From an uncultured Neisseria sp. (GTDB lineage Bacteria > Pseudomonadota > Gammaproteobacteria > Burkholderiales > Neisseriaceae): 6,823 bases of DNA. Below are positions 1 to 5,970 of this stretch, one piece after another. Each line of letters starts with the position of its first letter. Positions within the stretch are counted from its first letter, which is position 1. Below the pieces are notes generated by a model. That model searched no databases. It had not been told where the DNA came from and worked only from the letters and a program-made list of their open reading frames with translations. The position numbers and the translations under genes were made by a program. The stretch spans positions 1 through 6,823 of the forward strand of contig CALFOA010000468.1 in NCBI GenBank assembly GCA_937919795.1, written 5' to 3'.

Positions 1-77
1 ACAGCTTCGTGGTGGAAAGCGAAAACTTTGAAAGTATTCACAACCATTCGGCTTATGCCTATATTGCTTATCCTTAA
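1..77 (+). CDS. 3' end of an unidentified gene
   Basis: An open frame enters from the left edge; its first complete codon is at base 3 and it ends with TAA at 75-77. The visible 24 residues end in SAYAYIAYP. The tail is rich in Tyr, Ala, His and Ser and has no motif I recognise, so no function is offered. Codon use is plausible for a real gene, and the first uptake sequence begins only 11 bases after the stop, as it does after other genes in this window. That supports a genuine gene end. The rest of the gene is outside the window. Confidence 0.6.
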   Translation, partial: SFVVESENFESIHNHSAYAYIAYP

Positions 78-88
78 ATCAGATTAAA

Positions 89-100
89 TGCCTGTCTGAA
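89..100 (+). repeat. DNA uptake sequence (TG-wadDUS type)
   Basis: Exact TGCCTGTCTGAA, 11 bases after the stop of the upstream gene. In Neisseriaceae such 12-mers are recognised by the pilus-borne receptor ComP during natural transformation. With the reversed copy at 252-263 it forms a 14-bp complementary pair (87-100 with 252-265), but the roughly 150 bases between them are far more than the 5 to 14 seen in the other DUS hairpins here. Confidence 0.9.
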
Positions 101-139
101 AAGTGATTACTAATATAGCCAAACGACTTCATCACAGTA

Positions 140-219
140 TCGTCATACTCGGGCTTGACCCGAGTATCTTGAGTTTCAAGAAGACTACGAGATACTCGGG
201 TCAAGCCCGAGTATGACGA
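140..219. repeat. REPIN-like doublet of a dRS3-like palindromic repeat
   Basis: A perfect 30-bp inverted repeat (140-169 with 190-219) surrounds a 20-base loop. Each arm is itself a small palindrome: ATACTCGGG and CCCGAGTAT around a 5-base centre (145-167 and 192-214). Two inverted copies of one short palindromic unit is the layout of a REPIN. The unit begins CGTCAT and ends ATCT on either side of the palindrome, as I remember for the Neisseria dRS3 family, whose core is ATTCCC-N8-GGGAAT. The core here differs, so I call it dRS3-like. No convincing target-site duplication is visible. As RNA it would fold into a strong hairpin that could end or stabilise a transcript. Confidence 0.8.
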
Positions 220-251
220 AAGCAGTTGTTTTTAAGTTCATGCGTTATCCG

Positions 252-263
252 TTCAGACAGGCA
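252..263 (-). repeat. DNA uptake sequence, reverse orientation
   Basis: Exact TTCAGACAGGCA, the reverse complement of the copy at 89-100. It lies 28 bases before the dsbD start codon, inside what must be the dsbD promoter or leader region, an unusual place if it served only as a terminator arm. Confidence 0.9.
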
Positions 264-290
264 TTCCGATAGTTGTTTATAAAATTAGCT

Positions 291-2099
291 ATGCTGTACA
301 CCCCACCCCGCCCCGCCTTTTTCTACCAAGCGCTGCTGTTTTTCGCAGCGCTGTTGGCGCTGCTGCCCACCGCTTATGCGATAGACGCTTCCAAGCTGCT
401 GCCGCCCGAGCAGGCGTTTGCACCGCAGGTGTTGGCGGCGCAAGACGGCATCAACGTACAATTTGCCGTGGCCGACGGTTATTATCTTTACCAATCGAAA
501 ATCGAGGCGGTTACCGAACCGGCAGGTTTATTGGGCGAAGCCACCTTCAGCCCGGGCGAAATCAAAGAGGATGAGTTTTTCGGCCGGCAAACCGTTTACC
601 ACCGCGCCGCGCAAGTGAATTGGCCGTATCGGCAAAAACCGACAGCAGGCTACCGCCTAAGCCTCACCTACCAAGGCTGTGCCGATGTCGGCGTGTGCTA
701 TCCGCCAACAGAAACCCATTTCACCATTCAGGGCGATGGCCTCTACCAGCCGGAAAACCAGCCGCCACCCAGCGGTAAAGACCGCTTCCTCGCACCCGCC
801 TCTTCCGGCGGCGGCAGCACGCCCGCTACCGGCAAACCCTTCACCCTTTCATGGGATACCCTTGGCACCAACTTGTTGGCATTTTTTCTCGCCGGGCTGG
901 GTTTAAGCTTCACCGCCTGCATGTATCCGCTGATTCCCATCGTTTCCAGCATCGTGGTCGGCGACAAACAAGCTTCCAAAGGCCGCGCCTTTCTGCTCAC
1001 CACCGTCTACAGCCAAGGGTTAGCGCTCACTTACACCCTAGTCGGCGTCACTGCCGGCCTCACCGGCGCCCTGCTCACCGTATGGCTGCAACAGCCTTGG
1101 GTGGTGCTGTCCGGCGCTGCCTTGATGGTGGTGTTTGCGCTGGCTATGTTCGGCCTGTTTAACCTGCAACTGCCCGCCGCGCTGCAAAGCTATTTCCAGC
1201 AGCAAAGCAACCGCCTTTCCGGCGGCCGCATCGCTTCCGTGTTCGGCATGGGCATGTTCTCCGCGCTGATTATCGGCCCCTGCGTCGCCCCGCCGCTGGC
1301 CGCCGCGCTGGGCTACATCGCACAAACCGGCGACGCTGCACTCGGCGGCATCGCGCTCTACGCACTCGCACTCGGCACCGGCCTGCCGCTGGTATTAATC
1401 GGCACCTTCGGCGCCCACGTTCTGCCCAAAGCCGGCCCGTGGATGACCGGCGTGCGCCACGCTTTCGGCTTTATCATGCTGGCCGCCGCCGTTTATCTGG
1501 CCACACCCTACCTGCCCTACGGTGTCGCCGCCGGCCTGTACAGCCTGCTGCTGATTATCCCCGCCGGCTTATTAATGTCCAAACTCGGCCGCCTGCCGCT
1601 GCGGGTAAAAACCGCCTCGCTGCTGCTCTCCAGCGCCCTGCTCGCCGGCGGTTTGTGGTTCGGCTGGCAGAGTAACCGCGGCGAAAGCACCGCCCTGCAC
1701 AACTTTTTAACCCTGCACCCCGCCCAAGCTACTTCGCCCGGTCAGCACCACTATACCTCGGTCGCCGAACTCAAAACCGCCATCGCCACCGCCTTAAAAG
1801 CCGACCCGAACACCCCGGTGTTGCTCGATTTCTATGCCGACTGGTGCGTTTCCTGCAAAGAGATGAACGCCTACACGCTCAACCAGCCCGAAGTCGCCGC
1901 CGCTGTACCAATGCAGCGCTTCTTCACGATAGACGTTACCGCCAACAGCCCTGAACACCAAGCGCTGTTAAAAGAATACGGCCTGTTCGGCCCGCCCGGC
2001 ATTTTCGTCCTGAAAGCCGACGGCAACCGCAGCGACGCCCTGCTCGGCTATGTAAAACCGCAAGCGTTTATTGAGTGGTATCGACAAGCGGTGAAGTAA
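291..2099 (+). CDS. dsbD: Thiol:disulfide interchange protein DsbD
   Basis: DsbD carries electrons from cytoplasmic thioredoxin across the inner membrane to periplasmic reductases such as DsbC and the cytochrome c maturation thioredoxin. All three family modules are present (602 aa from ATG 291). A signal peptide ends near AYA at residues 28-30. A periplasmic alpha domain has the cysteine pair C130 and C136 (GCADVGVC). A membrane beta domain of about eight segments carries C210 (TACMYP) and C331 (GPCVAP). A C-terminal thioredoxin-like gamma domain has WCVSC (C519, C522). All six catalytic cysteines are there and the length is normal, so the protein should be functional. The frame also opens at TTG 273, just after a TAG. 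I prefer ATG 291 because it starts directly before the signal peptide, although neither start has a good ribosome binding site. It stands alone, and a DUS hairpin follows its stop. Confidence 0.96.
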   Translation: MLYTPPRPAFFYQALLFFAALLALLPTAYAIDASKLLPPEQAFAPQVLAAQDGINVQFAVADGYYLYQSKIEAVTEPAGLLGEATFSPGEIKEDEFFGRQTVYHRAAQVNWPYRQKPTAGYRLSLTYQGCADVGVCYPPTETHFTIQGDGLYQPENQPPPSGKDRFLAPASSGGGSTPATGKPFTLSWDTLGTNLLAFFLAGLGLSFTACMYPLIPIVSSIVVGDKQASKGRAFLLTTVYSQGLALTYTLVGVTAGLTGALLTVWLQQPWVVLSGAALMVVFALAMFGLFNLQLPAALQSYFQQQSNRLSGGRIASVFGMGMFSALIIGPCVAPPLAAALGYIAQTGDAALGGIALYALALGTGLPLVLIGTFGAHVLPKAGPWMTGVRHAFGFIMLAAAVYLATPYLPYGVAAGLYSLLLIIPAGLLMSKLGRLPLRVKTASLLLSSALLAGGLWFGWQSNRGESTALHNFLTLHPAQATSPGQHHYTSVAELKTAIATALKADPNTPVLLDFYADWCVSCKEMNAYTLNQPEVAAAVPMQRFFTIDVTANSPEHQALLKEYGLFGPPGIFVLKADGNRSDALLGYVKPQAFIEWYRQAVK

Positions 2100-2102
2100 G
2101 GT

Positions 2103-2155
2103 TTGAAACAAAATGCCTGTCTGAAAAACGGTTTCAGACAGGCATTTTGTTTCAA
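2103..2155. terminator. Bidirectional DUS hairpin between convergent genes
   Basis: A perfect 24-bp stem (2103-2126 with 2132-2155) with a 5-base loop contains two uptake sequences in inverted orientation (2114-2125 and 2133-2144). It sits between the dsbD stop (2099) and the transporter stop (2188), so it can end transcription from both sides. An A-run before and a T-run after the DUS lie inside the stem, giving the U-rich 3' arm of an intrinsic terminator on either strand. Inverted DUS pairs as terminators are well known in Neisseria. Confidence 0.93.
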
Positions 2156-2187
2156 GATAGATACCGCATTCGGTGCAAAACCCTGAT

Positions 2188-3102
2188 TCAAATCCGGCTG
2201 CGCGGATCGATATGCACCATCACGCTGATCACTTCGTTCAATTTCTTAAGCTGCTGTACCACGCGGGCGGCAATATCGTGCCCTTCGACCACGCTCAAAG
2301 TGTCTTCCACCTCGATATGCACATCCACATTCACCATATCGCCGAGCTTACGGGTGCGTAAATCATGAAAGCCAATCACTCCCGGCTGCTGCACAATCAC
2401 TTCGCGGATACGCGCCAGTGTTGCCTCATCGGCCGATGCGTCCATCAAATCCTGAAACGCCCGCCAGCCAAAGCTGATGCCCATTTTGCCGACCATGATG
2501 CCCACCACCAACGCGGCCAGCGGATCCAATAAGGGATAGCCCATTAAGTTGCCGACAATACCGATGGCCACCACCAATGAAGAAGCGGCATCAGAACGGG
2601 CGTGCCAAGCATTGGCCGCCAACATACTCGAACGCACCCGCTTGGCCGCCGCCAGCATATAGCGGAACAGCCCCTCTTTCATCACCAAAGTCAGCAAAGC
2701 TACCCACAAAGCAATGGAATGAACTTGGGCAATGGATTCGGGTTCAGTAAATTTTTCAACCGCACGGAAAATCATGCCGACTGACACCGTTAGCAACAAC
2801 ACGCCCAACACCAAAGAAGCGGCGTTTTCATAACGACGGTGGCCGTAAGGATGGCCTTCGTCGGCTTCTTTCTCGCTGTGGCGGCCGGCGATCAGCACCA
2901 CAAAATCGGATAATAAATCGGATAAAGAGTGAATACCGTCGGCAATCAAGGCTTGCGACTGGGCAAAAAAGCCGACCACAATCTGCAAAGCACTCAGAAT
3001 GGTGTTGACCACCACACTCACCCAAGTGCTGCGCTTGGCGGCCTGCTGCATTTGCGGCGTGATTTCCGTTTCGTCGGGATTGGCATAAGGGGCGGGGTTC
3101 AT
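2188..3102 (-). CDS. Cation diffusion facilitator (CDF) metal efflux transporter
   Basis: An inner-membrane antiporter of the CDF family, exporting Zn(II) or a related divalent cation for protons (304 aa, normal length). About six membrane segments span roughly residues 25-215, followed by a cytoplasmic ferredoxin-like dimer domain. The transport site is visible as HSLSD (H58, D62) in segment 2 and HARSD (H167, D171) in segment 5. HxxxD in both segments is the pattern linked to zinc-type members, while E. coli FieF/YiiP has DxxxD in segment 2. The conserved HPYGHRRYE follows segment 2, and the C-terminal domain keeps likely metal ligands in VDVHIEVE, EGHDIA and VHIDP (H262, H275, H297). The ATG is preceded by GGAG at 8 bases. 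Substrate is inferred; cadmium, cobalt or iron cannot be excluded. It converges on dsbD and diverges from the pilin accessory gene. Confidence 0.94.
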   Translation of the reverse strand: MNPAPYANPDETEITPQMQQAAKRSTWVSVVVNTILSALQIVVGFFAQSQALIADGIHSLSDLLSDFVVLIAGRHSEKEADEGHPYGHRRYENAASLVLGVLLLTVSVGMIFRAVEKFTEPESIAQVHSIALWVALLTLVMKEGLFRYMLAAAKRVRSSMLAANAWHARSDAASSLVVAIGIVGNLMGYPLLDPLAALVVGIMVGKMGISFGWRAFQDLMDASADEATLARIREVIVQQPGVIGFHDLRTRKLGDMVNVDVHIEVEDTLSVVEGHDIAARVVQQLKKLNEVISVMVHIDPRSRI

Positions 3103-3110
3103 GGCACGTA

Positions 3111-3114
3111 CTCC
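3111..3114 (-). promoter_or_regulatory. Ribosome binding site of the CDF transporter gene
   Basis: GGAG on the - strand, 8 bases before the ATG at 3102. It is the clearest Shine-Dalgarno sequence in the window and supports the chosen start. Confidence 0.75.
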
Positions 3115-3146
3115 GTGGCGTTTTCTATCCGTTTGTTAGCCATATC

Positions 3147-3175
3147 ATTATACGGCAAGCTTAATGCAAGCTTAA
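3147..3175 (-). promoter_or_regulatory. Promoter of the CDF gene with direct-repeat operator candidate
   Basis: On the - strand a perfect -10 box TATAAT (3152-3147) lies 17 bp from a weak -35 TTAAGC (3175-3170). The spacer and -35 are filled by two exact direct repeats, GCAAGCTTAA on the + strand at 3155-3164 and 3166-3175, each with an AAGCTT palindrome and offset by 11 bp, one helical turn. A strong -10 with a weak -35 covered by a repeat suggests regulated transcription. The bound regulator is unknown. Confidence 0.6.
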
Positions 3176-3186
3176 AGATGATGCGC

Positions 3187-3223
3187 TTTTCAGACAGGCA
3201 TAGCGGTTTTTTCAGACAGGCAT
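3187..3223 (-). repeat. Two tandem DNA uptake sequences in direct orientation
   Basis: TTCAGACAGGCA occurs at 3189-3200 and 3211-3222, each inside an identical 15-base unit (3187-3201 and 3209-3223) with a 22-bp period. Both point the same way, so they cannot form the hairpin seen elsewhere, and they lie between divergent genes where no terminator is needed. Confidence 0.92.
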
Positions 3224-3286
3224 TTTCAAACGATATCCGTCTATTTTAAAATAAGCGACCATAATTCTTACTTTTCGCACATTATC

Positions 3287-4087
3287 ATGGAAAACAATCA
3301 AACCGCGGCCACTCCGCGCTGGAAATTCGCCCTCAAACTCGCAGGCGCCCACTTGAGCGTGAGCCTGTTGGTGGCCGCGCTGATGGCTTGGGTAGTCTTC
3401 AAACTCTGGTACCCCTACCCTTACGACCAAATGATCGGCGGCTTGGATCTTTATTGGATGGTGGTGGGCATCGATGTCATCTGCGGCCCGCTGCTGATGG
3501 CGGTGTTGGCCAGCCCCAAAAAAAGTCGCCGCGCGATGTGGACCGATTTCACCCTGATTTTCACCATCCAGCTCACCGCCCTGCTCTACGGCCTGCACAC
3601 CGTTTCATTGGCGCGGCCGGTCGCGGTGATGTTTGAGAAAGACCGCTTTGTGGTGGTTACCGCCGCCCAGATTGCCGAGCAAGAAGCCGATGCGCCTTTA
3701 TCTTGGTCGGGTGCCAAACGGGTTTATCTGCCTGAGCCGAAAACCACCGAAGAAAAAAATCGCGATATTGATTTGATGATGAAAGGCATTGAAGCGAGCA
3801 GTCTGCCTTCGCGCTGGCAAGCAGATAATCCTGCGGTGCGCGCCAATATTACTGCCGTGATGCAGCCGGTTTCGTTGTTGAACAAAACCTATCCGCAGCA
3901 ACAGGAAATGATAGCCAAAGCCGTCAGCCAATCCGGCCTGCCCGCCGAGCAACTTGGCTTTCTGCCGTTTACCAACGATCGCAACCGCGATTGGGTGGTA
4001 TTGCTCAACCGCAATGCCGACTTTGTTGGCTATCTGCCGTTGGATGGCTTCAGCGCAATCACTTTGCATCAGAAAGAGAAACCTTAA
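3287..4087 (+). CDS. TfpX/TfpZ-type type IV pilin accessory protein
   Basis: The 266 aa protein has three N-terminal membrane segments (about 18-40, 51-75 and 85-105) and a soluble C-terminal domain. Positive charges before segment 1 (RWKFALK) and between segments 2 and 3 (SPKKSRR) place the C-terminal domain in the periplasm. The core LYWMVVGIDVICGPLL, SPKK, YGLHTVSLARPV and FEKDRFVVV is what I know from TfpX/TfpZ pilin accessory proteins (FimB-like). In Pseudomonas these are encoded beside particular pilin genes and affect pilin assembly or surface pilus level. No pilin gene lies within reach, so its partner must be elsewhere. I see no clear Shine-Dalgarno before ATG 3287, and possible -10 boxes (TAAAAT at 3247-3252, CATAAT at 3260-3265) lack good -35 partners. 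The family call is firm; the choice between X and Z is not. Confidence 0.85.
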   Translation: MENNQTAATPRWKFALKLAGAHLSVSLLVAALMAWVVFKLWYPYPYDQMIGGLDLYWMVVGIDVICGPLLMAVLASPKKSRRAMWTDFTLIFTIQLTALLYGLHTVSLARPVAVMFEKDRFVVVTAAQIAEQEADAPLSWSGAKRVYLPEPKTTEEKNRDIDLMMKGIEASSLPSRWQADNPAVRANITAVMQPVSLLNKTYPQQQEMIAKAVSQSGLPAEQLGFLPFTNDRNRDWVVLLNRNADFVGYLPLDGFSAITLHQKEKP

Positions 4088-4112
4088 GCCATTCTTTTTA
4101 TAAAACCTCTGA

Positions 4113-4159
4113 GTAAAAAATGCCTGTCTGAAACCGTCTTTCAGACAGGCATTTTTTAC
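4113..4159. terminator. DUS hairpin terminator after the pilin accessory gene
   Basis: A perfect 21-bp stem (4113-4133 with 4139-4159) with a 5-base loop contains DUS at 4121-4132 and 4140-4151. Six A before and six T after the DUS pair within the stem and give a U-tract. It starts 25 bases after the stop at 4087 and ends only 12 bases before the -35 box of the next gene, insulating the two units. Confidence 0.93.
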
Positions 4160-4171
4160 CCTAGACACCGA

Positions 4172-4199
4172 TTGACAGCCCCTTATATTTGTTTACAAT
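4172..4199 (+). promoter_or_regulatory. Sigma-70-type promoter of the regulator gene
   Basis: A perfect -35 TTGACA (4172-4177) is followed, after 16 bp, by the -10 TACAAT (4194-4199, five of six matches). Transcription would start near 4206, giving a leader of about 26 bases to ATG 4232. There is no GG-N10-GC sigma-54 element here. An open reading frame can be extended to a TTG inside this -35 box, but that TTG is promoter, not start codon. Confidence 0.8.
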
Positions 4200-4218
4200 A
4201 TTACAAGATTGTCTACAA
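4189..4218. promoter_or_regulatory. Clustered TTGT/ACAA dyads, candidate operator
   Basis: Two copies of TTGT-N2-ACAA (4189-4198 and 4209-4218) are offset by exactly 20 bp, about two helical turns, and together form an imperfect inverted repeat (9 of 11 positions). A third ACAA at 4203-4206 pairs with the first TTGT as TTGT-N10-ACAA, which includes TGT-N10-ACA, the upstream activator spacing bound by NifA. The cluster covers the -10 box and the expected start point, so bound protein would most simply repress. The region is AT-rich, so part of the pattern could be chance. Confidence 0.45.
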
Positions 4219-4231
4219 AAAAAGAGCAAGC

Positions 4232-5863
4232 ATGAGCAAGCAAACCGCCGCCGCCCGCCACGATTGGCGAGCACAGGAAATGTTGTTATTACAACAGGTT
4301 ATCCAAAACTTAGGCAAAGACGACGGCGCCCACCACACCGCGCTGAAAATTATGTTGCAACTGATGAGCGAACTATTCGGCCTCAACCAAGGCCGCATCG
4401 TGTTGCAGCACACCGACGACGAAAACGCCTCCATCGTCTATTCCTACGGCATGTCACCCGAGCAGGTGGCGCGCGGCATTTACGCGCCCAATGAAGGCAT
4501 CACCGGCGCGGTGCTCGCCCATTCTTATATGATCGTCGCCGACGACATCAACGAAGACCCGCTGTTTCTCGCCCGCACCGTGCAGCGCCACGAATTACCG
4601 GATGAGCAAACCATGTTCATCGCGCTGCCGATTGCCGCCCACAACCGCACCTTCGGCGTACTCGCCTGCCACCGCGCCCGCTACAGCCCGCGCGCGCTGC
4701 ACGACGATATTTCGCTGCTGCGCATTCTCGCCACCTTGGTCGGCCAATTGCTGTTTATCCACGAAAACAACGAAGCGCGCACCCAAGTGCTGCAAACGCA
4801 AAACCAAAAACTCAAACAAACCCTGCAATCACACAGCCGCCGCTACGGCATCGTCGGCTCTTCCGCCCCGTTGCTTAAAGCCGTGAGCGAATTGGAACGA
4901 GTGGCGCACAGCAATGCCAACGTCTTGCTGCTCGGCGAGCGCGGCACCGGCAAAGAAATGTTCGCCCGCACCCTGCACACCGCTAGCCGCCGCGTCGGCC
5001 AGCCTTTTATCAAGGTTAGCTGCGGCGGCGTGGCCGAAGAAACTTTAAGCCGCGAAATTTTCGGCTTCGGCGACGAACCCGGCCTGCTGGAACAAGCCGA
5101 CGGCGGCACGCTGTTTTTCGACGAAATCGCCGGCCTCACCCCCGGCCAACAAATTCGCCTGCTGCGCGTGTTGCAGGAAAACGCCGTTACCCGCATCGGT
5201 TCGCGTCAAGCCGTGAACCTGAATGTGCGCATCATCACCGCCACCGAGCACGATTTGGCCGAACAAGTGGAAGCCGGCCATTTCGACAGCGATTTGTATT
5301 ACCGCCTGTTTGTCGTTCCCATCTACCTGCCCTCACTGCGCGAACGCCGCAGCGATATTCCCGAGCTGGTGGCCTATTTCCTGCACCAAATCAACCGCGA
5401 TAACGAGCGCAATGTGAACCTCACCGCCGAAGCCGTCGCCCAACTTCAGCACTACCACTGGCCGGGCAATGTTTATCAGTTAGAACAGTTCCTGCGCCAA
5501 CTGGTCGCCAACGCCGAAGGCAATATGGTCAACGAACACCAAGTATGGGATTTACTCACCGCCCAAACCGACGGCTTAACCAGTACCACTTTCCCCAAAC
5601 CCGAGCCGATGCGTAAAACGGATAAGCCCAAAGGTTTTGCCATCCAAGGCAATCAGGCGCGCCCCTATTTGCAAGCCGATTCGCATTCGCTGGAAAAAAT
5701 CGAAGAAACGCTGGCCTATTGCCGCGGCAACAAAACCCAAGCCGCGCAAATGTTGGGACTTTCCACCCGCCAACTGTATTACCGGCTGGAAAAATTAAAA
5801 CAGGAAAAAGCACAGGCGGAAAAAACAGCTAAACCGTTCAATAGTTGCCTAAATGTCATATAA
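4232..5863 (+). CDS. GAF-AAA+-Fis regulator lacking the GAFTGA loop (NifA/TyrR-like)
   Basis: A transcription factor with the domain order of sigma-54 activators (543 aa). An N-terminal GAF sensor (about 22-172) resembles that of NifA (ARGIYAPNEGITGAVL, FGVLACHRA). A short coiled linker leads to the AAA+ domain with Walker A GERGTGKE (235-242), Walker B GTLFFDEI (292-299) and an arginine finger in LYYRL. A Fis-type helix-turn-helix follows (about 487-522, GNKTQAAQMLGLSTRQLYYRL). Where sigma-54 activators have FGHEKGAFTGA before the ADGG that precedes Walker B, this protein reads FGFGDEPGLLEQADGG (277-292): the GAFTGA loop is deleted, much as in TyrR. The usual Asn of the NCAAL motif is Ser (VSCGGV), and the sensor II Arg of GNVREL is Tyr (GNVYQL). 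It is therefore probably sigma-54-independent. ATG 4232 is chosen over TTG 4172 because AAGAG lies 5 bases before it and 4172 falls in the -35 box. Ligand and targets are unknown. Confidence 0.9.
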   Translation: MSKQTAAARHDWRAQEMLLLQQVIQNLGKDDGAHHTALKIMLQLMSELFGLNQGRIVLQHTDDENASIVYSYGMSPEQVARGIYAPNEGITGAVLAHSYMIVADDINEDPLFLARTVQRHELPDEQTMFIALPIAAHNRTFGVLACHRARYSPRALHDDISLLRILATLVGQLLFIHENNEARTQVLQTQNQKLKQTLQSHSRRYGIVGSSAPLLKAVSELERVAHSNANVLLLGERGTGKEMFARTLHTASRRVGQPFIKVSCGGVAEETLSREIFGFGDEPGLLEQADGGTLFFDEIAGLTPGQQIRLLRVLQENAVTRIGSRQAVNLNVRIITATEHDLAEQVEAGHFDSDLYYRLFVVPIYLPSLRERRSDIPELVAYFLHQINRDNERNVNLTAEAVAQLQHYHWPGNVYQLEQFLRQLVANAEGNMVNEHQVWDLLTAQTDGLTSTTFPKPEPMRKTDKPKGFAIQGNQARPYLQADSHSLEKIEETLAYCRGNKTQAAQMLGLSTRQLYYRLEKLKQEKAQAEKTAKPFNSCLNVI

Positions 5864-5906
5864 AAACCTATTAGCTGCCGGTATCAGGCTGAGTAATAGG
5901 TTTTTT
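5862..5906 (+). terminator. Rho-independent terminator without DUS
   Basis: A 12-bp perfect stem, AAAAACCTATTA (5862-5873) with TAATAGGTTTTT (5894-5905), a 20-base loop with minor internal pairing and a T-run at 5901-5906. The stem begins inside the TAA stop of the regulator. It is the only terminator in the window not built from uptake sequences. Confidence 0.8.
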
Positions 5907-5919
5907 AAACGTTATCCGC

Positions 5920-5925
5920 TATACT
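5920..5925 (+). promoter_or_regulatory. Possible -10 box of the methyltransferase gene
   Basis: TATACT matches five of six positions and lies 45 bases before ATG 5971, just after the terminator. I find no good -35 box at 16 to 18 bp, so this is only a candidate. Some promoter is needed here because a terminator separates the gene from the regulator. Confidence 0.3.
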
Positions 5926-5970
5926 TAAAAATTCATTTCACAACGATTAATAAAAACGGTCAGACAAAAC

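Noticed and set aside
140..219. CRISPR repeat or insertion sequence end
   Set aside because: Only two copies in inverted orientation, no regular spacers and no transposase. A REPIN-like doublet fits better.
135..226. CAGT on both sides of the palindromic doublet as a target-site duplication
   Set aside because: Four bases, not directly next to the repeat ends, and expected by chance.
273..290. Extension of dsbD to TTG 273
   Set aside because: It adds six residues before a normal signal peptide and has no ribosome binding site. It cannot be fully excluded because ATG 291 lacks one too.
1038..1325. His/Gln/Gly-rich open frames antisense to dsbD
   Set aside because: The composition is that of the reverse complement of GC-rich membrane-protein codons; there is no start signal or domain.
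2173..2361. His-rich 62 aa open frame on the + strand that could look like a metal-binding peptide
   Set aside because: It is the opposite strand of the metal transporter's C-terminal domain, whose codons produce the His run, and it has no ribosome binding site.
3212..3598. 128 aa open frame on the - strand
   Set aside because: It lies antisense to the pilin accessory gene, has no recognisable domain, and follows from codon bias of the true gene.
4172..4231. Extension of the regulator to a TTG start at 4172
   Set aside because: The TTG is the first half of a perfect TTGACA -35 box followed by a -10 box, and the added 20 residues are not family-like. ATG 4232 has AAGAG in front.
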